A stretch of 64,000 bases of DNA, taken from contig FN648615.1 in NCBI GenBank assembly GCA_000310025.1, positions 41,297 through 105,296 of the forward strand, written 5' to 3'. Shown piece after piece: positions 54,976-64,000 of this stretch. Source of the DNA: Ectocarpus siliculosus (lineage: Eukaryota; Sar; Phaeophyceae; Ectocarpales; Ectocarpaceae). Both the position numbers and the translations under genes were made by a program. Below the pieces are notes generated by a model. It was not told the origin of the DNA, did no database searches, and worked only from the letters and a program-made list of their open reading frames with translations. Each line of letters begins with the position of its first letter. Positions within the stretch are counted from its first letter, which is position 1.

Positions 54976-55329
54976 ATGCTGCGGAACCCCCTCGGTTGAC
55001 CATACCTCTGCAGGAACCTATCGGATGTGAGTGTCCGATAGCTTGTATAAACGGTATGGACCGTGCTAATACGATTCAAAAGGTTTGGGGCTAATTAGAG
55101 CTGTGTGGACGGAGGTTCGAGACAATTACTACTTCTGAGATGCTGCGGAACCCCCGTTTCTTCAGCTTATCTCTGCGTTCACGGGTCGCATTCAGCTTCT
55201 AAGCAGCGTTTCAGATAGCTGTAGCGCATACCTACACGATGCATTTGGTTTGAGGTCTATTTGAGCTCTATGGGCGGAAATCTGCCTGGTGGAGCAAATA
55301 CGAAGTTACTCCACCGGTGGAGAAATAGG
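54973..55329 (-). repeat. Inverted copy of satellite units (right arm)
   Basis: The reverse complement matches 47967-48312 over about 350 bp, from the C/G-tract end to CTATTT(GC)TCCACC. With the left arm it frames a 6.6-kb segment containing the LINE and the gap. Confidence 0.85.
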
Positions 55330-55373
55330 ATTGCCGAAAATATATACACAATTACAGATGGAGAATAACTCAC

Positions 55374-55445
55374 CGCTGAGCTGGTTGTCCTGAAGAGAGA
55401 GGTGCTGTACTGCTGCGAGGTTTCCCAGCTCCAGCGGGATGGGGC
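55374..55445 (-). CDS. LRR exon (72 nt)
   Basis: Acceptor CTTGCAG, 72 nt, phase 1-1, donor GCG|GTGAGT. Codes PIPLELGNLAAVQHLSLQDN plus QLS. Intact, the first LRR exon to the right of the LINE block. Confidence 0.87.
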
Positions 55446-55716
55446 CTGCAAGCACAAGTAGAAGAGCAATGCGAACTTAGCGGGAAACAAAAAAAAAGAA
55501 TAAATCTGCGTTCTTTTTTCTTGATCATCAATCGCCGCGAATCCTGTGCCTTCTACACGCAAGCGAGACATATTTTGCAGAGGCAGTAAACAGCCCGACA
55601 TGAAGAGGATAAATACAATATTCAGTGTGTCGTTTAGGTAAGGTTGTGCAACTGAAGCTCCTATTGTAAATTGTCAAACCAAATCGAAATTGCTGATGCA
55701 GCACGCTTCTAAATGT

Positions 55717-55740
55717 GTCCCGCCTACGCATAGGCAGGAC
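55717..55740. repeat. Intronic palindrome P5
   Basis: GTCCCGCCTA, loop CGCA, TAGGCAGGAC: a 10-bp stem with one mismatch, followed by ATATGTTCCAGAAGCGG. It matches P1 and lies 69 bp from the LRR exon at 55809. Confidence 0.75.
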
Positions 55741-55808
55741 ATATGTTCCAGAAGCGGGAACAGCCCGAGACGTAGAGGAGACATCGTACCAAATTCAGTA
55801 TCTCTTAC

Positions 55809-55880
55809 CCGTAAGGTTGTTGTGGTACAACGTGGCCTCCTTCAGCTCAGTGAGGTCCCCCAGCTCCTTTGGTATCCGCC
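55809..55880 (-). CDS. LRR exon (72 nt)
   Basis: Acceptor GGGCAG, 72 nt, donor ACGG|GTAAGA. Codes RIPKELGDLTELKEATLYHN plus NLT. It is the sister cassette of 46912-46983, with flanking introns and palindromes also duplicated. Confidence 0.87.
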
Positions 55881-55964
55881 CTGCCCAGATCAGCACCCGG
55901 GTACAACCAAAAGTGAGAAAATACCGGAAATGTCAGGTTGTGATGAGATTCTAGAAGATCGGTC

Positions 55965-55982
55965 CCGCCCACGCATCGGCGG
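55965..55982. repeat. Intronic palindrome P6
   Basis: CCGCC, eight bases, GGCGG, preceded by TTCTAGAAGATCGGTC. It lies between the LRR exons at 55809 and 56012. Confidence 0.65.
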
Positions 55983-56011
55983 CATTCATTAAATTCCCGT
56001 ACACGTCTCAC

Positions 56012-56081
56012 CAGTTAGTTGGTTACCGAAGGTCGAGCTTACTCAATGCTGCGAGCTTTCCCAGCTCCGGCGGGATGGAGC
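56012..56081 (-). pseudogene. LRR exon with 2-nt deletion
   Basis: Acceptor TTGCAG and donor CTG|GTGAGA are fine, but the exon is 70 nt. SIPPELGKLAALSKLDLR is followed by TAA; adding two bases would give the expected GNQLT end. Skipping it would keep the frame because all LRR exons are phase 1-1. Confidence 0.8.
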
Positions 56082-56172
56082 CTGCAACCAGAAGAGCAAT
56101 CCGGAAAATGCGGGGGAAAAAAATAAATTGCCCGGCTGTCTTTATTTTCGATTTTCAAACTCCGTAGATCTT

Positions 56173-56197
56173 GTCCCGCCAACGCCGTAGGCGGGAC
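56173..56197. repeat. Intronic palindrome P7
   Basis: GTCCCGCC, nine bases, GGCGGGAC, a perfect 8-bp stem. It is preceded by CCGTAGATCTT and followed by CGATGTTCTAGAA. Confidence 0.75.
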
Positions 56198-56271
56198 CGA
56201 TGTTCTAGAACTCGGGGATGTTTTTTGCCTCACCCCGTTAAATCATAATACTTTGACTCTTTCATCTACAG

Positions 56272-56343
56272 CCCACATCCCGCCGCAGCTAGGAGATCTT
56301 GGGGCCCTCAAGTATCTCGACCTCTTCACCCACACCTTAGATG
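56272..56343 (+). CDS. LRR exon (72 nt), plus strand, intact
   Basis: Acceptor TTCATCTACAG, 72 nt, donor ATG|GTGAGT. Codes HIPPQLGDLGALKYLDLFTH plus TLD. It lies on the opposite strand within the first intron of the minus-strand gene, so it cannot join that transcript. Confidence 0.82.
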
Positions 56344-56528
56344 GTGAGTCAGATCGAAAAGGTTTTTTTTTTCTGTCGAATTCTGAACATGCATGAATCC
56401 CGCGTACTGTACGCGTCGGCAGGATCGATAATCCGGGGAGTTTTTGAAACAATGTACAAAATAATTTTTGTGTGCCAGCTGCTGTGCTGCTTATGCCTAG
56501 ACCGTCCTCCTTTTCTAGACCGTCGGTC

Positions 56529-56546
56529 CTGCCTACGCGCAGGCAG
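56529..56546. repeat. Intronic palindrome P8
   Basis: CTGCCT, loop ACGCGC, AGGCAG, a perfect 6-bp stem. It is followed by TACACGCGTTCTGGAAGCC and preceded by TTCTAGACCG. Confidence 0.65.
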
Positions 56547-56680
56547 TACACGCGTTCTGGAAGCCGCAAGCGTTGATCAAGCATCTTACTCCACGAATCC
56601 GTAGGCAAGATCAAGCACATTCATCTCCAGACGAAAGTACGTGCAATCAGCAAGCAGCATATTATGCCGAAGAGCTACAC

Positions 56681-56855
56681 CTTGGAGCTTGTTGTAGGCC
56701 AGGTCAAGCTTGACCACTCGGCCCTGGTCGTTGACTTTGACTCCATCCCATGTCGCGAGGTCAGCATCTGTGTCCCAGTTGTCTCTTCGCCTCCATCCAG
56801 CCCCGCCGGTCGAACGAAACAGGGCAACCAGTGCCTCATGGTCCGTCGAAACCAT
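56681..56855 (-). CDS. First exon of an LRR gene
   Basis: The ATG at 56855 starts MVSTDHEALVALFRSTGGAG, followed by WRRRDNWDTDADLATWDGVK and VNDQGRVVKLDLAYNKLQ. The exon is 175 nt and ends in phase 1 at CAAG|GTGTAG, so it joins any of the 72-nt LRR exons. ALVALF...GW...NW......W.GV..N..GRVV.L is the capping segment of LRR proteins known from brown algae. No signal peptide is seen, which fits an intracellular LRR-ROCO protein. It heads the minus-strand array. Confidence 0.85.
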
Positions 56856-57211
56856 TGCTCAGGGGACCTGCACGGAGTTGATTTTGGCGACACCGCTACT
56901 GCAGTTTCAATCCCGGAAAGACCCCGCCAACCTGCCTGCAATTTTGGAGCCAAGTCACCTCCAGCTTCCCCTATCACCAATTATTATAGGGATATGCGGG
57001 AGAATTGAGAAACCAGTCTGTACCGAACTTGCAACGACGCCCTGCTACACTATTGTCTGAAAGCTGTGCACAGTGCAATAGCTACGTTGCTGGGATGTCG
57101 ATATCGCGATGAACTGCGTGAGAGAAGCTCTCGTTCGGAAGGGTAGGCCGTCTTGCGTAGATTTGGAAAAGACGAAAAGACAGCGGGGAGACTTACAGCG
57201 TACGTACCGCA

Positions 57212-57342
57212 AGGTTGCGATTCACCGCACGGTCCTGAGTCATCGCACTGGGGTGCATTGCACAGTAAATGGATAAATGATTAACTTCGATTTCCGCGCA
57301 GGGTCCTGATTCGCCGCACAGGGGTGTGATGACTCGCAACCT
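57212..57342. repeat. MITE-like element, copy 1
   Basis: About 131 bp with inverted ends AGGTTGCGATTCA at the left and GACTCGCAACCT at the right. Internal CCGCAC/GTGCGG motifs are present. No coding. Confidence 0.6.
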
Positions 57343-57659
57343 AGGGTAGCTGAGTGCCAGTGATTCCGAGGCAACTTTCACCCCCGGTGCAACCATGTCA
57401 GTGCTGGCTGTTACCTCTGCTGTATAGGTAGTAGGTCATCGTCGCACACCACACGTGGAGGTATGAAGAATATCAAACACATTGGTGTGTATTCCATTTG
57501 ATCGGTAAACTTGAAGCACACTCTGGCGTTTCCTTCCCATTGTTCCCACCGGCATTTTCTGATCATATCGCCTTCAGGGTTTACTCAGGACCGCACATGC
57601 CGGAGTTGTCGGACAGGGTTGTGCGTATTATATCAAAACCAATGATGTATGTCGATTTC

Positions 57660-57775
57660 TGCACCGGATCCGAAGTGACCGCACGGCCCGGAGTCATTGC
57701 ACAGGGGTGCGATGCAAATAAAATGGAGAAACAAAAATTTAAGCGACCGCACGGGGGTGCGGCGACTCGCAACCT
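57660..57775. repeat. MITE-like element, copy 2
   Basis: Shares GACCGCACGG, GAGTCATTGCACAGGGGTGC and the GACTCGCAACCT end with copy 1. The left terminus is decayed. Confidence 0.55.
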
Positions 57776-58639
57776 CAAGGTAAACGCTGACACAGAGCGC
57801 TTGAATGTAATTGGAAGAGAAAATACATAGTGCAGGTGGCCGCCGCATTCTTTCCAGATGGAATGGACATCTGAGGGTGGACCTTATCAGACAAGTTTTC
57901 CGTCGAAAATCGAAAATAGAAAATCGGATGTCACTGATTGGACCAAGCTCCAGTGTTCCGCCGTCGGATTTTCGATCTAGGGGTAAGCGTTCCGAATATC
58001 CTCCGATATGGAAACATCAAAGGCGAGCACGAATAGACTCGACATAGAAAATGGAAAATGCAACCAGAATATCAAGCTGGCTGCCACACCCTCACAGAAT
58101 CGTACATGTCTCCATTTCGATACTCGTCTAGTCACCTACAGACTGCTTGGCGATGCATGCAAGAGCTTGACAGAAAGCTGACATCCAGCAGAGCACGGTA
58201 TACTTTCTTTGAGCGAGATCTGCTCTAAGTTGAGGCAGAGAGAGTCATCGCCGGGAAATCCTTTCTTTGTAAACAAACGCAGTTCAACGGCAGCTGTTTT
58301 GGCTTTCCTACATCAGCACGCAGCATTCAATCACACATTGCTCGCTGAGTTCGCACAGTATCGATGCGAGACAAGGACCTCCCAACCCGCCTGATCATGG
58401 TCATTGTTCGGAGCTACTGTATCGTTCGCTGTCTTGGATGCCGCGTGGCTCTCATGGTCATGGTTTGAATCATCGCCACTGGCATGTACGGTCCTTGTTC
58501 GCCTCTTCCCCGAAATCAAGACGGCCACCAAACTGTCTTGTTGAGCTTGTTACCCACAGGGGAGATATCGCTGTGTGCTGCTCGGGAAATCGTGGAAATA
58601 CAGGTAGCCTTCTCTGACACTATGAAATCTTGCTACATA
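57776..58639. other. No gene recognised
   Basis: Short frames only. It ends at the TA flank of the transposon at 58640. Confidence 0.4.
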
Positions 58640-59032
58640 CAGAACCGGCCCGCACTTAAGAATATGGACGTTAAGAATTTGAGCCTCAAAAAATCCAATT
58701 TTTAAGAATTTGCCCGTAAGAACACGTGCTCAGATCGGACCTGCTGTTAAGAATAAGAACCTCCAGTGAGGTGTACGACTGGTGCAACAGATAAGAACAT
58801 ACGACATGACGCGGCGGTGGCGAGAGAAGAACATACACAGATGGAGGAGGAGGGGGGGGGGGGGCGTTCCCCGGTTTTTTGCTAGGTAGTTGGTACCTAC
58901 CTAGACTTTTAGATTTTTTTTTTAGGTGGGGGTCTGCTGTTCATACACGTCGTGTCCCGTGCCAGCGAGTTTTTTTTTTTACCACGCAACGCGGTGCAGC
59001 GTGCCACGAGTTGCCTGCCGTGCAGGGGGATC

Positions 59033-61992
59033 ATGTCCCTGTCCAACCCCCTATCCCATGGGTTGTTGAAGGACCTTGGCAAACTCTCGGAGTTGAAACA
59101 ACGAGGACTGATTCTTGACCGTCACTTCGAGACGATAAAGGCACATGTGAAGGCGGGCAACTCCGTTGCGAAGGAGCGATGGGACGCAATCGAGAACGCA
59201 TGGGGGCTGAAGCAGACGGGTGTATTCAACGAAGAAGAGTGGATCACGCAGATTGATGGAGAGGCCCAGGGTATTTCCACCAGCACCCGTCCGTCGTTTT
59301 TAACGCCACAAGATGCGGGCGGCGCGCGAGGTGCACCGTCTTCGTACCCACCGCCTGCTACTGCTGCGGCTGCCGGGAAGAGAAAGGTCGCAGATCGGGG
59401 GAAGCAAGCCAGGAATCGAGCTGCCCAAGGTGTTCTAGGTGGGAACATCATCAACGCGTTCGCTCGTGGCAGCGGAAAACCGGTGAGTTCAGTCGTCTGA
59501 CAACTCTGTTGCTGTGATGATGTACATATATACAGCAGTCGTACGGCGGTCCAGCCGCTGTATGTATGTAGTGTAGATACAGCAAGAGTGCTCCTGCTGC
59601 TGCTGTTGTTAAAAAAAAAACGCGGTGGTGATGAAATGAAAAATCGAGAGAAAAACTACTCTGTCACAGGTTGGTGTAAACGACTGACTTTCAGCATGGC
59701 GTATATGTATGTGTACAACTTTTTCAAATATTCTCCGTTTGCCTCACGTTTTTGAGGAAGGCAAGGACGGCACAGTAGACACAGTGGCGAAAAAGAACGC
59801 GTACACGAGCGCCGTCCCAACCGTATTTTGTAACCTTTTTTTTGCAGCACCGTGATACAAACACACGAGAGACGGTCATGTAATCACCCCCCGCCCCATC
59901 TGCATAGATTTATATATTTTGCCATCGACATCCACGCAATTTCAGGTCCACAGCTCGTTGAATCACCTGCACTTCAATTCCGCCCTTCTCCTACCGCGCC
60001 GTGCAGATTGAGCGGACTCGCGGTGGTGTCACAGAGCATGTGTCGGGCATCAACTTCCCACCTCCGGCCCCAGAGCGGCGCCTACCGTGCACTCACTGTC
60101 CCATGACCTTCGTGAACGAGCAAGGACTTGGGATCCACGTGAAAACACAGCACAGCAATGCAAACATGTCCAACGGCTTGCGGCTGCAGCGGATGCTGGG
60201 GAAGACTCCCAAAGGGCATGTTCAGCCGTGGGAAGAAGCCGGGCCTGGACGTTGTTGGCACGTGAAGGTCGATGGTGCCAGGGGGGCGGCTTCGTTTGTC
60301 CTCCAACGGAAGCGCTTCCGCGATCTCGACTTGGAAAGCGACGGCTTTACGGACCGCAAAGTCAAGGAGACTCGTGGAGCTGTGAAGCGCAAGCGATACG
60401 ACTACAGGTTCAAAGCCCATGTTGTGACCCAGCTGCGCCTCCTCCAGGAAGACGCCGCAGACCTCTTCAAGGAGGAGAAGCTCACGCCTCTCCAGTACTT
60501 AGAGGACCGTCTCAAGGTTAACTACAGCCTGATCGTGAAGTGGGCTCAGGACGAGGCCAATATAGTCCAATCGGCAGCAGATGACGTGAAGAAGACCCTC
60601 CTTGCCAAACAGCAGCCAAAGCGGTGGTTTCCTGAGGAAGAGAAGAAGCTGTACAATATGTTCTTGGCGCGGCGGAGGAGGAAGCTGAAGGTGTCGACCC
60701 TGTGGCTGACGGTCACCTTCCGGAAGCTCGTGCAAGAGAATCACCCTGAGGACCAACGGGCCGCGGCGTTCAGCGCGTCCTTCAGGTGGGCACGAAAATG
60801 GGCAAAGAGGCATAAGCTGTCCAAACGGCGCAGGAGCAACCTCAAGAACAAGTCTGTTGAAGAGCGCCTACCAAAGATCCAGCGCTTCCACCGGCGGTTT
60901 CGCAAGCTCCTGCAAGAGCCGGTACGGTACAGGGCACCCGAGGCATCGGACGTGTCGGCGATGTCGACGGTCGCGGAGGGAGAGTCCAGAGATCCCAAGT
61001 ACGGTCAGTTCCAGCTCTGGGAGCGTTGGAATGTGGATCAAGTGCCTTTGCCATTCGTGAACGGGCTGATCAGCACGTGGGAAAAAACAGGCGCGTTGCG
61101 TGTAGCCATCTCGCAGCCCTTTGCTGGCCTAGAGAAAAGGCAGTGCACCATGCAAGTCATCTTTGGTCCGGGTGAGAAGACTATGCGGATTTCGGTGATT
61201 TTCCGAGGCCAGGGGAAGCGGATTTCGCCGGTGGAGAAGGCCGCGTACCACAAGGACGTGGACGTGTTTTTCCAGCAGAATGCGTGGGCGGACCAAAAGT
61301 TCTGCATGGAGTGGGCCAAGAGGTCGTACCGCGAAGGCCTGATCCGCGGGCGGGGTGAGCTCCCCGAGGCGAGGTCCATTCTGATAATGGACAACTTGCA
61401 CGCGCAGACCACGGACGAGTTCAAGGGGTATCTTGCGAAGCAGTGCAACACTCTCGCCTGGCTTGGCCCTGCGGAGTGCACGGACGAGGTGCAGCCAGTT
61501 GATGCAGGAGCCGGACGATTTCTCAAGGTGGAAGTTGGCAACGAGATGGACAAGTGGCTCGATCAGTCGGGCAACATCGAGAGGTGGGAAACCGCGTCGC
61601 TGACAGCTTCTGACCGGCGCGTACTGATCACTCAATGGGCGGGAGCGGCCATGGAAAAACTCAACAGCAATCAGGGGTACCGACACCGCCTTTTCGAAAA
61701 GTGCGGGATGGCGATGACCGTGGACGGCTCAGGCGATGATCGAATCACCTTGGAGGGTTTGGACCAGCCGTACACCTTCGCAAACGATGAAGACTCCAGC
61801 GAGAACGAAGGAGGTTCGGAGGACGGCAGCGATGGGCCCGAGGGGAAGGAGGAGGAGGGCGCCGGAAGGCGCGAGCCGGTCGTCGGGGATGAGCGCAACG
61901 GTGCCAACAGCGGGGAGGGCATGGAGGGCGCTGGATACAGCGATGAAGACGACGACAGTAAGTTTGATTGGCACTACATAGACTACAGTTAA
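59033..61992 (+). CDS. DDE transposase with C2H2 zinc finger, two exons
   Basis: Exons 59033-59482 and 60007-61992 join in phase 0 (donor CCG|GTGAGT, acceptor CCGTGCAG), giving 811 residues. Exon 1, MSLSNPLSHGLLKDLGKLSE..., ends in a basic, Ala/Pro-rich stretch. Exon 2 has a C2H2 finger (LPCTHCPMTF...GIHVKTQH), a basic helix-turn-helix region, and a DDE_1-type catalytic core. The core has WNVDQVPLPF (first D), ILIMDNLHAQ (second D) and DEVQPVDAGAGRF (third D). The C-terminus is very acidic. DDE_1 with TA targets is typical of pogo/Tigger elements; the N-terminal zinc finger is less usual. It should bind the terminal repeats and cut them in the nucleus. Confidence 0.87.
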
Positions 61993-62080
61993 TTCATTGT
62001 CCTTTTTGTTCATCTTGACGACAGTAAGTTTGATTGGCACTACAAGACTACAGTTAATTCATTGTCCTTTTTGTTCATCT
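61951..62080 (+). repeat. Tandem duplication across the transposase stop
   Basis: A unit of about 65 bp, GACGACAGTAAGTTTGATTG...GTTCATCTT, occurs twice in a row. The first copy encodes the transposase end SKFDWHYIDYS and stop. The near identity implies a recent event. Confidence 0.9.
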
Positions 62081-62221
62081 TTCCTTGTGCTGTTTGGGAT
62101 ATTGCTGATATTCTGTTTCCGCGTCACGTCTACGAACAAATGGTGTGTTCACTTCAGTTGAGTAACGGCGATGACACCCGTACGTTCCTTCTCGTGTTTC
62201 ACGGTACCCTTCGTCGCAGAC

Positions 62222-62629
62222 ATGTCTCAATCCCAGACCGACGAGCTAGCTCTTTTGGACGAGGACGACAGCATGGACCCAGACGACCCGGAGGACGAGA
62301 CGCAGGGAATGGAGATCCCGGCGGGCTTTCGCCTTCAAGAATTTACCCCCGCTGCTCTTGACAGATTGCTTTTGCAACGTGGAGTGCTTGTTCGGCTGGG
62401 CATGGGGTGGTTCGGTGGGTTGATCATTCAGCAATCTCCGCAGCGCCACCTGTACGACTACTGTGTGCAGCTGGAAGTAGACCACAGTACGCGCAAGATG
62501 AAGCTGCCCTTAGACAAGTACAGCGGAGATCCGGACGCGGCGGTAGGCTCATGGGTTTTGCTTGAGAGCGTCAGTAGGGCGGGAAGGGTACGCACCCCCA
62601 ACGTCACTCTTGTGGACCAAGACGGTTGA
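62222..62629 (+). CDS. Second ORF of the TA-target transposon
   Basis: 135 residues from the ATG at 62222 (an in-frame ATG at 62171 is also possible). The N-terminus is acidic (ELALLDEDDSMDPDDPEDET). A compact domain follows with LDRLLLQRGVLVRLGMGWFG, LIIQQSPQRHLYDYCVQLEV and GSWVLLESV, which looks like a small beta-barrel reader fold. It lies inside the transposon, 230 bp after the transposase. The function is unknown. An accessory DNA- or chromatin-binding protein is an inference. Confidence 0.6.
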   Translation: MSQSQTDELALLDEDDSMDPDDPEDETQGMEIPAGFRLQEFTPAALDRLLLQRGVLVRLGMGWFGGLIIQQSPQRHLYDYCVQLEVDHSTRKMKLPLDKYSGDPDAAVGSWVLLESVSRAGRVRTPNVTLVDQDG

Positions 62630-62862
62630 CAGTTGCCCCATGGGGGGGAGTTTGCGGGTATGAAACTCTGCCTCGAGTGCAGTTGAGTAGTGCACCAATT
62701 GAGCAATCGATGATGAAATAAGAACAAGAACACCGTTTCTGGAGACAACTTGACGACGAAATAAGAACCTGGCAAATAAGAACTTGAGCTCGGCTTGGGG
62801 CAGCCAACAAGAAGCGAGCCTCGCTCCAAATAAGAGGTTCTTAAGTGCGGGCCGGTTCTGTA

Positions 62863-64000
62863 GACTAATCTACTGCTGCTGTAGATACATATCTTAGACT
62901 CTTTGAGATGGATTATGTCAGCAGCAACACAATTTTCGACTTCGATTTTCGATGCAACGTACTTTTGACAAGGTCCACCGTGAGCACGCCTCGGCCAATA
63001 GGTACCAGTACATACCCAAGGGAATGGCAAGCCCACGGCCATGAAGGTGCAATGAAGCAAACCGGGAACTCACCGACGGAGGAATAAATGGGTCGCAGGG
63101 GCGAGTGCGGTATCTCGCTTGCAGTATCACGTTCCTCTCGTTTTCAATGCCACCACTCAAAGACTTTGAACCCAGAGCTCCGGTAGCTCCTCCCCTTCTT
63201 TGTTGTTTGATCCCGTCCCAATCTGCCACTACCTTGGGCTTGCCGGGCAGTGTGTGCGGAGGAATCACACAGCAACGAGACGCCGGACCTACTGGTGGGT
63301 GCCATCTGCGAGCCCCCCCCAGGGGGCTCTTCGGGCTGTCCAAACCCTCTTGCTTTCCCACCCTCTCCTCGCCTAGAAGTGTGCGTGTGCGTGGCGACAG
63401 GTAAAGGGGTGGACTAGTTGCTCGCGCCGCGTGGTTTAGGTTGCAAGTACAAACGTACTTACTTCAACAGCAGCGGCACATGATCTACACACGATGACTC
63501 TTTGGTGCCAATCCCCCCGCATCTCTCGGGGTCGATCCACCACCTGCTCAGACATGCGACCTCTTTAGCCGAGCTTGCTGTGCACGATCGCAGTGCATCC
63601 AAAGCACAGAGAGCTTTAGGAACCTCTGCGGCATGCACGATGGGCCGAATAGTGCAGCTTGGGGAGGTATCGATTTGGCGCGACGATTCTCTTCCGTGGT
63701 GGTCAGTGATGATGATGAGCGACAGCAGTGCAGCAGTGTGTGCCAGATAAGTCAGTCCCTAGATACTGCTTCGTACAGACAATCGCAGCGTACATAGTGT
63801 GCATGCATGATTTATCAATCGTCGATTTACCGCTTTCCACTAAAGCAGTACCATGTACTGCTGGGGATGCGTTTTCTACACTGATGGTCGATGGCCGACA
63901 CAGCTAGCTACTCGCCCGGAGAGAGGAGGAACCCGGGACAACGTTGTCGCCAATCAACAAACTTGTGAAGGGCTAGATAGAGTAGGTTGCGTAAGATATC
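62863..64000. other. No gene recognised
   Basis: Reading frames up to about 147 codons exist on both strands (for example minus 62918-63361), but no motif or convincing splice pattern was seen. Confidence 0.4.

Larger units (their letters stand above)
58640..62860 (+). mobile_element. Complete TA-target DNA transposon (Tc1/mariner/pogo superfamily)
   Basis: Perfect terminal inverted repeats of about 23 bp starting CAGAACCGGCCCGCACTTAA are flanked by TA on both sides (58638-58639 and 62861-62862). The length is 4221 bp. TAAGAA/TTCTTA motifs cluster inside both ends. It carries a spliced transposase gene and a second ORF. The intact ends and open frames suggest that it is or recently was autonomous. 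Relatives lie at 42653-43509 and 28520-28752. Confidence 0.92.

Noticed and set aside
46823-56546. CRISPR-like array (repeated palindromes with spacers)
   Set aside because: Spacing is irregular, the intervening sequence is exon and intron, and the setting is eukaryotic with no cas genes.

Overview
The window looks like nuclear DNA of a stramenopile, most probably a brown alga of the Ectocarpus type. The evidence is spliced genes with GT-AG introns, a Roc-COR (ROCO) GTPase on the minus strand, and an array of leucine-rich-repeat exons each exactly 72 nt long. Brown algal LRR-ROCO genes are known for such arrays and for exon shuffling, and have been proposed as immune receptors. The assignment rests on family resemblance, not on a database search. 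All splice sites were chosen by eye.

Layout. 1-4478: end of one Ty3/gypsy element and a patchwork of dispersed repeats. 4479-18652: a complete Ty3/gypsy chromovirus-like retrotransposon on the minus strand, with 268-bp LTRs that look identical, GTTG target duplications, a very long Gag, and a Pol with a NADAR (YbiA-like, DUF1768) domain ahead of protease, RT, RNase H, integrase and chromodomain. 18653-25287: repeat remnants, a copia RNase H relic, and an inverted fragment of the next gene. 25288-27796: a three-exon gene for a secreted, cysteine-rich protein with a GDPH domain. 28-32 kb: dispersed repeats. 34189-37446: Roc-COR exons. 41948-44138: a decayed hAT element with a TA-target element inside it.

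46.7-56.9 kb holds the LRR array: a start exon at 56855, five intact and one broken 72-nt LRR exons on the minus strand, and three LRR exons on the plus strand, one intact and two decayed. Short GC-rich palindromes flank these exons. A satellite with inverted arms, a decayed LINE and a 364-base assembly gap split the array between 48 and 55 kb. 58640-62860 is a complete TA-target DNA transposon with an 811-residue zinc finger/DDE transposase and a second ORF.

How it fits together. The minus-strand start exon, LRR exons, Roc and COR occur in the order of one LRR-ROCO receptor running from 56.9 down to 34.2 kb. Its introns would carry the transposons. The P-loop exon was not found, so two separate or broken genes remain possible. 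The strongest leads are the palindromes beside the LRR exons, the LRR exons in both orientations, and the NADAR domain in the retrotransposon, which is interrupted by an apparent +1 frameshift at a UAG codon.
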